Shown: positions 29,095-39,414 of the stretch, piece after piece | Position numbering within the stretch: the first letter of the stretch is position 1 | Layout of the letters: the number at the start of each line of letters is the position of its first letter | Origin: Angomonas deanei | Lineage: Eukaryota; Euglenozoa; Kinetoplastea; Trypanosomatida; Trypanosomatidae | Assembly: GCA_903995115.1 (NCBI GenBank) | Contig: LR877145.1 | Span: forward strand, 1,054,001 to 1,118,000 | Length of the DNA stretch: 64,000 bases | Direction of reading: 5' to 3' | Translations under genes and position numbers: made by a program | Notes under the pieces: model-generated | What the model saw: the letters and a program-made list of their open reading frames with translations, nothing else | Database searches by the model: none | What the model was told of the DNA's origin: nothing

Positions 29095-30687
29095 TTACTG
29101 CTCATATTGAGGCACGAGAACGTCTCGCATCGGGATGAACCGCTTCGCCCCCAGTATATTGACGGCGATGCCTACGATACAGCCTAGTGCTAAGAGACCC
29201 CACGACTCCCGAACCCCCAGCGCATTTCTGCGGGTCTGCACGCAGGCGTAATAGTTTGGTGGAACGAGGGTCTGCAGAATGGCGTCACACGAGTTGATGT
29301 TGAGGGACCGGCCGGTGGTGGAGCGGACAAACTCCTGTAGCGCCTTTCCGGACGTCGTTAGCTCCTTGGCGGTTCTACCGACGGAGGAGAGCACCTTGCT
29401 CGCCGTCGTGCACGTCTCTGCGCACGCTGCTAAGGTGCAGGAGGCTGCCACCGCGCCGGACTCGTCCAGACACACATAGCCCTCCGCCTGTGCGTTACTG
29501 TCGGACAAGACACTCGCGTCTACGGCGAGCTGACTGTCCTTCAGCCACCGAATCATATCCTCTGCGGTCACATCCTTGCAGCCTGTCGCGGCGGAGGTGG
29601 AGGCAATGAACCCCATTTCAGCAGGACAGTTAAACACACGACCGTTCCCAACGTTGGTGGTGGTATCGGTGGAGGAATCGTAGCAGGCCTGCCACAGCAG
29701 CACGCACTCCTGGACGGCGTAGGCGGTGGAGATCTCCGTGAGGGCCGTGCTGCCCGCCTTCAGGGTGTCGTCGTCGCAGCCGGAGAGTGCCTTCATAATG
29801 TTGCCATTGTTCATGGTGTACGCCTCCACTTGATGACAGCTCTGCTTGAGGACAAAGTAGTCCGACATGAAGAGACCCTGTAGGCCCCAGGAGATGATCC
29901 CAAAGAAGCAGAAGAAGAACACGAGGGTCATGGGACCACAGTGGCGGCAGTTGCAGAAGGCCATGATAACGGCGAGAAGGGAAAAGACAGCGAGGAGGGG
30001 GCCGATGACGTACATGGTCCACAGATACTTTTGTATCTTGTTCTTGAACTTGAGAATGGTGCCCTCCCGGAGAGAGTCCATGTGCGACAGGGACGACTCC
30101 TGCGCAGAGAGATAGGCGTCATTGAGGTCAATCTTCACGTCCGCCCCGGCACTGGCAGAGTAATAAGAAATATTTCGGATACGAATGTTCACCCGGTAGC
30201 TTTGCGTCTTCAAGTCGTCGGAGGCGTCTTTGGTGTTGGTGTTCAGGTTGCCCAACTGCTTGTACAACCCAACGGTCGAGACAATACCCCACACGCAGCC
30301 CGCCACGCAGAGGGCAAGGCAGATAAACGCAAAGAAGATGGGACGCATGAGGTCGAACCGATTGTAGACGGCGGGAAGACCGGTATTGGGGCAGCAGAAG
30401 TTGGGGTGCTGCCGGCGCCCACCGCAGCAGTTACAGCAATACTTTCCAATCATGTAGAAGATATAAAACAGCAAAATGATCGCTGCTACCACTAAGGAAG
30501 GGAAAGCCCACGTAAAGACAACCCACTTATATGCGTCCTCGTCGCATTCTTCTCTTTTCGTAGCATAGTTGGGGCAGTTGAGCACGTTTTGTGTGCCATC
30601 ATCGTACTGTAAACCGACACTGGCGGCCTGCGTCATGTACAGGTGGCATGCTAGCAATAGGAGACATTGAAAAATATACTTTTTCAT
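29095..30687 (-). CDS. pentaspan membrane protein, prominin/tweety-like topology
   Basis: A 530-residue protein with a cleavable signal peptide (1-22, MKKYIFQCLLLLACHLYMTQ) and five strong membrane segments: about 55-80, 115-140, 221-245, 252-275 and a last one about 35 residues from the end. A Cys-rich loop (KYCCNCCGG and FCCP) sits between TM1 and TM2. The second large loop of about 215 residues has many paired cysteines and so is probably extracellular. Signal peptide, five spans, Cys-rich first cytoplasmic loop and two large outer loops is the prominin plan; tweety is the alternative. Prominins mark membrane protrusions and cilia. Homology by sequence was not demonstrated. The ATG at 30685-30687 is the first after the acceptor. 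Confidence 0.78.
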   Translation of the reverse strand: MKKYIFQCLLLLACHLYMTQAASVGLQYDDGTQNVLNCPNYATKREECDEDAYKWVVFTWAFPSLVVAAIILLFYIFYMIGKYCCNCCGGRRQHPNFCCPNTGLPAVYNRFDLMRPIFFAFICLALCVAGCVWGIVSTVGLYKQLGNLNTNTKDASDDLKTQSYRVNIRIRNISYYSASAGADVKIDLNDAYLSAQESSLSHMDSLREGTILKFKNKIQKYLWTMYVIGPLLAVFSLLAVIMAFCNCRHCGPMTLVFFFCFFGIISWGLQGLFMSDYFVLKQSCHQVEAYTMNNGNIMKALSGCDDDTLKAGSTALTEISTAYAVQECVLLWQACYDSSTDTTTNVGNGRVFNCPAEMGFIASTSAATGCKDVTAEDMIRWLKDSQLAVDASVLSDSNAQAEGYVCLDESGAVAASCTLAACAETCTTASKVLSSVGRTAKELTTSGKALQEFVRSTTGRSLNINSCDAILQTLVPPNYYACVQTRRNALGVRESWGLLALGCIVGIAVNILGAKRFIPMRDVLVPQYEQ

Positions 30688-30826
30688 TTTTGTTTCTTTA
30701 GTGAACATAAAAAGAGAAGGAATAATGTTCAAAAAAAGCCACCAAGAGGGGGGAACGAAACAAAGAAATCAAGGAGTATCAATTTAGAGGTGATTTGCCA
30801 AAAACAACAAGAACAAAAAAAGAAGA

Positions 30827-32703
30827 CTAGTCCTGGAGTACCCCAGAACGCAAATCTTGCGACACAAACTGTTTGAAACTATTTCCGTCCCGGTGCGATA
30901 TTTCAGGGAACGGAAGGGATACGAGTTTGTGTGGTTTGGTGGCATCATACATGTACAGCACGGCGTCTTCGCCGTAGCGGTTGAAAATGTCCTTGTTCAC
31001 TTTTTGAAGCATATTTTCACACACACCGCAGGGGAAAAGAGGGTTGCTCTCTTTTTTGGGGTTATTCCCGTGCACAAAAACCTCGCGAACCCCCCATGTG
31101 GGTGTCCCGATGGAGGCCAACTTCCCCATCGCGTTCTGCTCTGAGCACCGCGAGCCGCTGGGGGTGCTGAGCTCGTAATTGACGGCGATCACCCAATACC
31201 GGGGACACCGACACCACGAGCTCGGGGGGACGCCAATCACATCTTTTGGGTCGATGGGAGGGAGTGCCACCGTCACGGTTCTGTCTTCCTCCTTGGCGGC
31301 GGCCGACGGCGCCGGACGGCAGTTGCACTTGGTGACATCGACATAGGTGAATACAGAGGTCACCAGCGGGCGGCTCCGGTCGTGCTTGCGCCAACTAAAG
31401 TGTGCGCTCCCCTCCCCCTCCGCGTGCCCTCGAATGAGGTTCGTGATCTTCACAAAGAAGGACGACTCCGGCTCCTTGTTCAGGTTGATAATATTGTACT
31501 CGTCTTCAATGTAGAATCGGTCGCGTATGATCTCACACGCGTCGAGGGCGTGAGGCTGAATGTTGATCTGATACAGTTCCTTCTTGGACATGGTGAGCAA
31601 GTCTCCCACGCGCTGAAGGGATGGTGGCAGGTTGATCGGCTCCGTCACACGGGGAAAAGAGATGAGGGCGCTCTCCAAGGAATGCTTGTTATCAAAGGAG
31701 CGCAGGAGGGAGAGGGCGAGGAAGGCGGCGCTCCACTGCGCGGGGATGCGATTCACCAGCACCTCGTACGCATGCAGCCCCAACACTTGTAGATCTCCTA
31801 CCGTCTCAAACCCGTTTTCGGCCAAAAAGTTAAAAAGAGTTCCCGCTCACCGTCCGCCATCCCTTCCAAGTATTGGACCGCCTCGGACAATGGGGTGCTC
31901 GCCACCTTTTGAGTCACCACGCAGCGCTCCACGTTGGCGTGAATGTACAGACAGCCGGAGCCGTTGCGACAGTCCTGGTTGAACCGACACAGGACGGGAA
32001 TGACCGTCTTGACCACGCCAATGGCGACGATCCCAACCGCAAAAAGATACCCCGCTGTGGGGACAATATCCTCGCGGTTGATTTTGCGGTTCTGGCCATT
32101 GTCACTGACAATGATGGCAGTACCGTTCAGGTGGTCCAGCCGTACGTGCCACGCATCCTGCTTCACGTGCGGCCGACCGCAGTAGCAGTTTTTCTGAAAG
32201 CACATGTAGAAACATCGATTCACCTTCTTCGAGGTCATGGTGTACTTGAATGGTGGCGGCACCACGTCGTTCTTCCTGCACATGTAGAAGGCCACTTCCT
32301 CCTTCTTGTTCTGTGATGCCATGTGCTGATTGTAGGTGACACCCCCGTTGGAGTCGATACTCTCATTGCAGGCGGAGACACTTCTTTCCGGGTTCAACAA
32401 CCGATGTGCATCGCGCCTAAACGGAGAGGACACCTCAAAACTGTCCGTCTTGCTAGGGCTGGTGTCCTCCCGGAAGAGCATCTTCTCGTCGGAGAAGACG
32501 TCCTCCATATTTTCAAACGGGGACTCATTGTGCTCAAATCGGGAGAGGTTGATGGTCTCAAAGTCCTCCTGTGCCGTCCCCCACTCCGGGGGGTCACTCT
32601 TCACCATCACGACATAGGAGTTGACCTCATTGTCCTCCTTGGCTGGGAGGTAGCCCTTGTAGAAGTGGGCCAACTCCCAGTAACGTCTTTCGATATCGGT
32701 CAT
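30827..32703 (-). CDS. CCCH zinc finger plus cytidine-deaminase-fold protein (one frame break)
   Basis: One gene of about 626 codons from ATG 32701-32703. The first frame ends at 31798 and continues as NFLAENGFETVGDLQ in another frame from about 31831; coding-strand CTTTTTAACTTTTTGG marks the break. N-terminal half: a Cys/His cluster (C164, C168, C173, C175, H179) and a canonical CCCH finger C239-x5-C-x5-C-x3-H255. C-terminal half: a deaminase core with the zinc/catalytic motif CSE (SGSRCSEQNAMGKLASIG) and LFPCGVCENML (PC-x2-C). CxE spacing and PCGxC resemble the free-nucleoside cytidine deaminases (CxER and PCGAC). Two CxC pairs (CNC, CRC) in an insert may bind zinc. RNA binding plus deamination suggests RNA C-to-U editing; this is inference. 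Confidence 0.8.
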
Positions 32704-32916
32704 AAAAGTATATGAATGTTTTTTTTTTTTGTTTTGTTTAGTGTGAAACCAAAATAAAATGGCTAGTACTTTAATTTGGAAAGAGGAACAGGAGGGAAAA
32801 GAAGTGATGGGAAGGTTGGCAGATTTGTTAAACGCGTTTCATCGGCAATCAAAAACAAACAAATGGGGTGATTTTTTTTTTTATATATATATATCTTTAT
32901 TCTAGCAGAGAGATGA

Positions 32917-33774
32917 TCACTTGATATCGGTTTCCCGCCAGCCATGTTCACGAAACGCCTTACCGATCAAATCTTTTGAATAATCAAAATTGGGGTCCAA
33001 ACGGAAGGTCGTCACCGTATCGTCCACCTCCTCCCGAATAGTTTTAAACTCCTCCGAGGCGAAAACAATGGTTGGATTCAGTTTTGGTTCCCCTTCTTCC
33101 ATTCCTGGCAAATCCACAGAGGCGTTGGAGGCGCTATCCTCCTCGTTGGTAGATGAATCTTCTTCTTCTACTGGTACCGTAGGGGTGGGATCGACCGGCA
33201 CTTCCTTCTCTTTTTCCTTTTCTTCCTCGTCGCTTTCTACTTTTAAAAAGTCATCCAGCGACGGTGGTTTCGTCCCCTCCTTTGCGGTAAAGCTCGGCAC
33301 ATAGACCAGCTCCGTCTGCTCCTCGCCCTCATTCCCGTCAAAGTAATTGTCAAACAACGTCTTGACATTGGTCTTACCGGATTGAAAAAACTCCGTCATA
33401 TTCCCAGTATGCTGTGTTTCATAGCTAGAGAGGTCAATCACCTCTAGATCACTATCCACGTCATTGTTGTCATTATGATTACTATGGTGATGGTGGGTAG
33501 GGGCGCTACTCCGCCGCTCAATGTGCTCCGCCGCCTCCAACGCGGACAAGAGTTGTCGCTCTTCCTCTGGGAGCGAGGCAATTGGCCGTACTCCCCTGTT
33601 ATCGGCTTCTTCCTCCTCGTCTTTTTGGTTTCCTAACAATACCTTGGCCACCTCCATCTTTTGACGCTGGGAGAAGGTGGAAAGGGTCGTGGCGAAGGCG
33701 ACCGGGTCCTCCACCTTAGCGGCCATGAAGGCATCCAAGGTCGAGTGTACATTCTCCCCATCGGGTGCTGCCAT
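32917..33774 (-). CDS. acidic protein with His/Asn tract, unknown
   Basis: A 285-residue protein. The N-terminal 90 residues are helical (FATTLSTFSQRQKMEVAKVLLG). A His/Asn-rich tract follows (THHHHSNHNDNND), then a long Glu/Asp/Ser-rich region (about 170-230) and a short C-terminal block FDYSKDLIGKAFREHGWRETDIK-like in composition that may be a binding peptide. No membrane segment or enzyme motif. The ATG at 33772-33774 is the only good start and follows a C/T-rich stretch. Function unknown. Codon usage matches neighbours. Confidence 0.8.
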   Translation of the reverse strand: MAAPDGENVHSTLDAFMAAKVEDPVAFATTLSTFSQRQKMEVAKVLLGNQKDEEEEADNRGVRPIASLPEEERQLLSALEAAEHIERRSSAPTHHHHSNHNDNNDVDSDLEVIDLSSYETQHTGNMTEFFQSGKTNVKTLFDNYFDGNEGEEQTELVYVPSFTAKEGTKPPSLDDFLKVESDEEEKEKEKEVPVDPTPTVPVEEEDSSTNEEDSASNASVDLPGMEEGEPKLNPTIVFASEEFKTIREEVDDTVTTFRLDPNFDYSKDLIGKAFREHGWRETDIK

Positions 33775-35492
33775 CTCTCTTAACCGTGAACTAAATAATT
33801 GTAATGTTCTGCTATTTGAAAGAGAATAGAGAGAGAAAAATAGAGTTGTGAATACTGTACACCGTGCGTGGTGGCAGGACCCATGAACAGTAAATCAAGA
33901 AATTCGTAATAAACTTTTTTTCATATATATTTTCGAAATACACCGAGAGTATATCACAACTCTATTCAAACATAATAATAAACAAACATTAATAAAAAGA
34001 GGGGAATAGAAAAAAAAAAAAAAACGGAAAAATGAAATCATAAAAACAACAACAAAACCATTTTTATAAATGAAGATATATAAAAACTCTACACCCAATT
34101 GCTTATTCAAGAAGGCAGGTACAAAAAAAAAAAAGGAAAAAATTGTTTTGCTCTTTTTTTTTTTTTTTAGTTTTGAGATTCTTTTTCTTTCTTATCATTA
34201 CAATAGATTAAATGTAATTTGATACACTTTCATCGACTTGTAATAATAATAAAAGAAGAATCCCTCATAATAATAAGTATTTGACTTTTTTTTACCATCT
34301 CACAAGTTCAAACAAATATTTTTATGACTTTTTCATTTTTTTTTTTTTTTTGATGGCTCTTTTTTATTATTATTTTCTTGTTCATTTCTCTGAAATACGG
34401 ATGGTTGTTCTACAAACATATACCTACTTGTAGTTTCCGTCATTCCAGAAGAAGACGGAAATAAACACCGAAAAAGGCCTTTTTATTTGACAGCTTGTCA
34501 AATATAAATATATATATAAATAAAATGAAACAAAAAAAAAACTTTATATATATATTTACCACAGGGTTCTCTACTTCTTTCTTTGTTGCACTCTTTTTGC
34601 ATAAAAATTATACATTTATATATATAATCAATGAAAAAAAAAAAAAAAGAGGAGTGCAAACTCTAAAAAGAAAGAAAGAAACACCAAATGACACTGTTGT
34701 CCATTATTCCTGTGGGAGGGGTACATTATTATTATAATTATAGATTTCGATTTTATTATTATTTATAAGAATCGTATTTTTTTTTTTTTTTGAAATAAAA
34801 AGGATTCGTACTACAAGTCCTCGTACTTCCATTTTTCGGCGTAACAGAGAAGAAACATGAACGTGGGAGGCAACATCGATAATTGGAATACAATAATAAT
34901 AATAATAAAAAGGATAAGTATACACGCACACAGACATTAATAATAATAAAAAAAAAGGCACATTTGCTTTTTTTATTTTGAATTAAAGGATTTGTTTTTT
35001 ATATATTATTATCGAATTATCGTTTCCCGTTTCAATGTTTTCGTCTGTTACGCCTTTCGTTAGTTATTTTTTTTTTTCCTTTTTTTAGTCGTTTAGGAAG
35101 GATGTGGTTAAAAGGTCGATATATTTTTTTATATAAATTTTTTTTAACTTCGATTCCCCTTTTCCGATTTTTTTTTTTTGGTGTTTTTAGTTTTGATATA
35201 ATTTTGGGTTACCCAGTGGTAGCGGGGAAAAAAGAAAAAGAGAGAATGTCACTTTTCGATAGTGACACTCCGATATATATAGTTATTTGCATTTTCAAAA
35301 AAAAAAAAGAAAAAAATCAAGCATGAAAACAAAACAAAAAAAGAATCAAAAAAAAGTGTAGAAAATTATAAAATAAAAACAAAGAAAACGAAAAAATGTA
35401 TTAAAAAAAAAAAAAGCACAAGCATGCGGACCTCGTGAGTACCTAGTATATAGAGATATTTATATATAGAGTGTTACAGTGAAGGACACCTC
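33775..35492. other. 1.7 kb AT-rich gene-free region
   Basis: The longest non-coding stretch in the window, very AT-rich, with many A/T runs of 10-17 bases, (TA)n tracts and ATT/AAT repeats (for example 34900-34945). Small frames in it code low-complexity Lys/Asn/Phe/Tyr peptide and are rejected. It must contain the acceptor of the acidic-protein gene and the 3' UTR of the glycerophosphodiesterase gene. The notable item is a chain of inverted repeats at 34384-34504. Confidence 0.55.
34384..34504. repeat. chain of five short inverted repeats
   Basis: In 121 bases: ATTTC-TCT-GAAAT (34384-34396), CTACAA-12-TTGTAG (34410-34433), TTTCCGTC-12-GACGGAAA (34434-34461), the palindrome AAAAAGGCCTTTTT (34471-34484) and TATTTGACA-GCT-TGTCAAATA (34484-34504). 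The second and third abut exactly and the last two share a base. The stems hold most of the G and C of the area. It may be a structured 3' UTR element or small RNA; no family recognised. Confidence 0.6.
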
Positions 35493-36554
35493 TTATCGTT
35501 TACCGATTTCCTTCAAATAGGTGAGCACCATCTGCGGCCGGTCGGTCTGGAGGATGCCAGCGCCAATCACATCGACGACGTAGCGCCAGGTGGACTCCCT
35601 ATTCTTGAGGGCGTGGTCGTCGCTGTGGCCGGCGCACGTCGTGGGCCAGATGGTGTTGACCCACAAGACCGCCGACGACTCCGCGGCGAGCTCCTTAATG
35701 AGCCGTAACTTGTCCTTCTCCTCCACCTCAAAGTTGATCTCGTACAGGTCGTGGTGGGGGGCGAAGCAGGCGCGGATGTCCTCCTCGGTCGTCTTGGCGG
35801 TAATGTCAAACACGGGCATAAACAGAACACGGTCGACGAGGTCGCCGTACTTTTGGCGGAGCTCGGTAAAGCTGGTGGACGACTTGAGTATCGTCTGATT
35901 CACGGTATCCGTCTTTATCAGTAATGCGTACACTTCATCCAGGTAGACGTCGGCCTTGTCGAGGTTGAGCATGATGCGACCTTTGGCGAGGCGCAAGGCC
36001 TCCTCGACGGTGGGGACGGTGAACTCCGTCATGTTGCCTAGACCATCCTTCATGCGTAAGGAACGTATCTCGGCGAGGGTGGCGTCACATACCTTGCCTG
36101 TCCCACTCGTCGTGCGGTCTAGCGTCTCGTCGTGCATGAGCACCAACTCCCCGTCCTTGGTGCGCCACACATCCACCTCGACAATGTCGGCGCCCATCTC
36201 AATACAGCTCTCGATCGCCTCCAAGGTGTTCTCCACATAGTTGCGCCAGTCGCCGCGGTGGCAGGCCACCCGGACCGGTTGGGTAGGGATCGCCGTCTGG
36301 TGATGCGGCGCGTTGGTGGTGTTGGGGGTACCGAACAGATTGTTCGAGGGGGCGCGGTGGTCGTGGGTGATCTCATTCACACTGGAGAAGGAGGCGTGAC
36401 GCAGGAGGCCGGTCTCAGGAAGGGTCAGCGGCGGGGTGTAGGTGGGCAAGACCTCTTGCAGGTGCGGACGGGCGATGGGGACGGCGGAAAACGGTTTCGT
36501 CTCCTCGACGGAAATGTTGGGCGAGTTGCCGACGGTTTGGTCCACGTGAGACAT
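35493..36554 (-). CDS. glycerophosphodiester phosphodiesterase (GDPD family)
   Basis: A 353-residue enzyme that hydrolyses deacylated phospholipids to glycerol-3-phosphate and the alcohol. A TIM-barrel catalytic core starts at about residue 95 with HRG (99-101), followed by ENT (108-110), EVD (126-128) and H141 in LMHDETLDRTTSGTG, all in the family pattern. The barrel closes with GAGILQTDRPQMVLTYL. The about 90-residue N-terminal extension is low-complexity, without signal peptide or membrane segment, so cytosolic location is likely. The closing QTDRP block resembles bacterial GDPDs, which raises possible ancient transfer. The ATG at 36552-36554 is preferred. Confidence 0.92.
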   Translation of the reverse strand: MSHVDQTVGNSPNISVEETKPFSAVPIARPHLQEVLPTYTPPLTLPETGLLRHASFSSVNEITHDHRAPSNNLFGTPNTTNAPHHQTAIPTQPVRVACHRGDWRNYVENTLEAIESCIEMGADIVEVDVWRTKDGELVLMHDETLDRTTSGTGKVCDATLAEIRSLRMKDGLGNMTEFTVPTVEEALRLAKGRIMLNLDKADVYLDEVYALLIKTDTVNQTILKSSTSFTELRQKYGDLVDRVLFMPVFDITAKTTEEDIRACFAPHHDLYEINFEVEEKDKLRLIKELAAESSAVLWVNTIWPTTCAGHSDDHALKNRESTWRYVVDVIGAGILQTDRPQMVLTYLKEIGKR

Positions 36555-37285
36555 GATGTAGTTTTCGTTAATTTGAGGCCGAAAAAGTAGTCAACGTAGC
36601 AATTCAAATGAAAATTAGAATTGTTTTAGTAGTAGGGGGCACAAAGTGTAGATTGTTTATTTTTAGGTTGATAAATAGGATAAAGAAGTGTTTTTTTTTT
36701 TTTTTTGGTCGTGAATGGTTATTGCATTGCTCTTTAGAAGGAAAGGGAAGAGAGAAAAAGTCGTGTTCACTGCTATAGTGGAGTTGTGTAGGGATACCGG
36801 TTGGTATGAATCACAGTAAACACACAAACAAAAACTCAAAATTAGGTGATTTGACGATGATACAAAACTTGTAAAGGAACAACAATAAAAAAATCCCCTT
36901 TTCTATCCATTCATCTTTTTGTGTAGAATAGTTTATGATTTGCATCGAAGGAAACAGGAAAGGGGAATCTTTACAAAAAAAAAAAAAAAACTCTAAATTA
37001 AAAAATTAAAACACTAAGCTACAGCTAATCCTTTTTTATCTCATTGTTTATTAATTCAATATAAACAGGATTTTTTTCTTTCTCGCTCCTCGTAGAAAAA
37101 TAAAAAAGGGAAACACGATGAAATTCACGGTAAAAAACAATGTTTAACAATATATTTTTTTGTTTTATTATTATATTCTACTTATTCATTAAATCTCTAC
37201 AGTTTCATTGTTATTTTTGTTTTACCTCGGGTTTTTTGTTTTTTTCGAAAAACAACGATGAACGCTAGCCTCCCCATCGTGTCCT
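36555..37285. other. AT-rich spacer
   Basis: About 730 bases with a T run at about 36691-36706, an A run at about 36975-36990 and A/T-rich sequence throughout. It contains the acceptor of the GDPD gene and the 3' UTR of the J-like membrane-protein gene. No gene or RNA seen. Confidence 0.5.
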
Positions 37286-39080
37286 TTAGTGGCGTCGTGC
37301 CTGGGAAGACTGCATGGTGGAGGAGTACACGGACGACAGCGGCTCCTCATCGGTGTAGGCGGAGCTCTCGGTCACCTCCTCATCAATGTAGGTGGTCTCG
37401 TACTCATAACTACCACTGTAGTCGGAGTAATCATCCGTATAAGAGGAACTAAGCGGGGCATTCTCGGGGGTCGCGTCCACTCCGCGAGACTGACGACTGT
37501 GCGGCGTGCGGGACTGTCTGCTACCGGGGGTGGGCGTCTGTCGGCGCGACTGCTGACTGCGCGGCGTACGAGACTGTTGGCTGCGAGGGGTCCTTGATTG
37601 CTGACTGCGAGACTGCTGACTATAGGGCGTGTAAGGGTGGTCGCCGTAGGGCTCCATCTCCTCCCGTGGGGTGCGGTCCTCCGTCTCGTCCTCGGGGAAC
37701 AGCTCCTCCTCCTCATCGGTGTAAAAGTCCTCGTACTCGTTATCACGGGCGGGCTCCACGACGTCCTCCACGTTCTCGGGGAACGCCGCGGAGGAGGTGT
37801 CCGTGTTGTCGAGGTCATCCCAGCCACCCTCGTTCTTGTGGACGGTGGGGATTTGACCGCCAGAGGAGCTGTCGGTGGGACCGAAGCCAACCATGCCGGC
37901 GTCCGCCCGTTCCGGCGGGGGCGTCCAGGAGGCGTCGATACTCTTCTCCACCTCCTTGCGCTTCGAAATCTTGACGAGCAGATAGATGAGCGTAAAGATG
38001 AGGGTCAGGAAGATGTAACCAAGGACAATATAGACGGGGATGAGTGCACGGAGGCATCTGCACTTTTCTCTTTCCGCGATGGATGCGAACCGCCACAAAG
38101 TACAGCGACACCAGCAGCATGCCGTTGACGAAGAAGGATCCCACGGTATCGAAGGCGACACCAATGCTCGTCTTCACCCCAATGGAGTGCTTCATCAGAC
38201 TACGGAGGCACGCCTCGGCAATGCGGAAGCCGGCGCGGAAACAGAAGGGGATGAAGATAATGTACCAGGATCGGTCGAGTCGGTGGTCTAGCTTGCACCC
38301 GATCAACACCCACTGGGCAATACCGCACAGCATGTTGGCGATACCCATAAAGAAGATACCGTAGCAAATCACGGGATTGGGCACATTGTCGTCCACCTTC
38401 ATTTGCAGGCGAAGACGACGCGGCCAGCGCCAGATGAGCGAGGTGAGATAGTACAGAAAATCACCGATGATGGGCATGGCCATGTACTTGAGGTAGTTGC
38501 CAACTTCCGCCGACGGGTCGTCCTTTATCTTGTACCCAATGACAATCGGGATACAAAAGTAGCAAATGGCGGCGAGGAAGTTACCGATGGGAGAGAGTCT
38601 GTCCATGGCCGACATCCCCTCGTCATACGTTCGTTTGGTCGCAAAGTTGACAATGACGGCCACCAGCGACATGAGTAACATGAGAACGGCGAAGGCAATC
38701 AAGGGAGCCACGATGGCAATCCACTTCCAGTCAATCTTCTTATCCACGCGGACGCCCAAGAAGGCAAAGAAGAGGATCAGCAGTGCCACCTCGATGAGCA
38801 TGAAGATGCAGTAGAGAATGACGGAGCCGGAGGCACCGAGAAGGGGCACGAAGGGTCCCCAAGTACCGCTGGTAATGAACCCATAACCCGTCTCGCCAGT
38901 GGAGTCGTAGACGAACTTTCGTGCCTTGTTGTACAGGACGAGGTACGCTTGGTAGTAGTGGTGACGGAGGGTCACCTTTCGAAAGTTCCACTTGACCTGT
39001 TTGGCGGTAATCGGGGGGACGAGGTCTAAGAGATGGTACAGACGCCAGTAGCGCTTATGAATAGGCTCGTCGATACACAT
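37286..39080 (-). CDS. J-like domain multi-pass membrane protein with TMEM185-like core (one frame break)
   Basis: The first frame starts at ATG 39078-39080 and is good to about 38060. The second continues from about 38075 (REKCRCLRALIPVYIVLGY) to 37286; the break is at GGAAAGAGAAAAG. Residues 11-68 look like a J domain (YWRLYHLLDL, then ARKFVYDSTGETGYGF), but the HPD tripeptide is replaced around RHHYY, so Hsp70 activation is unlikely. About eight membrane segments follow. LGVRVDKKIDWKWIAIVAPLI recalls TMEM185/TMEM60 proteins. The cytoplasmic tail is acidic, then has repeated SQQSRTPR units and a Tyr/Asp/Ser-rich end. Function unknown; a membrane scaffold is plausible. Confidence 0.78.
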
Positions 39081-39414
39081 ACTTGATAGGAAGATGCTTT
39101 TAAAAAAATAATAATAAAAAAAGGTGAAACTATATTCTAAGATACAATGATTTTTTTATATATTTTTCTTCCCTTGCGAGTATTCACAAGAAAAAGGAAA
39201 ATTTCTGTTTGAGAAGGAGAGAGAGAGAGAGAAGTGAGTGGGTGCTCGAACAAAAGCAAAAGGCATTTGGGTCGCCTGAAACCGTACTCTCACAAAGCAC
39301 GAAATTGAAAAACAAAAGAATACAATACAATAGTAGTACACATGATACAATACACAAGCAATGTCTTTTTTTTTTTTTTTTTTTGCGCTCGTTATAATGA
39401 TCGATGCGGAGGAA
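39081..39414. other. AT-rich spacer with GA repeat
   Basis: Holds a (GA)n stretch at about 39216-39232 (CT on the coding strand, a likely splice tract for the J-like gene) and a T run at about 39367-39384. Nothing else recognised. Confidence 0.5.

Noticed and set aside
33895-34961. Small frames in the 1.7 kb gap (for example 33895-34110, 34495-34737, 34704-34961)
   Set aside because: Low-complexity Lys/Asn/Phe/Tyr peptides from A/T runs, no acceptor directly upstream.
35247-35265. GTCACT-TTTCGAT-AGTGAC hairpin
   Set aside because: A lone six-base stem in a large AT-rich region; can be expected by chance.
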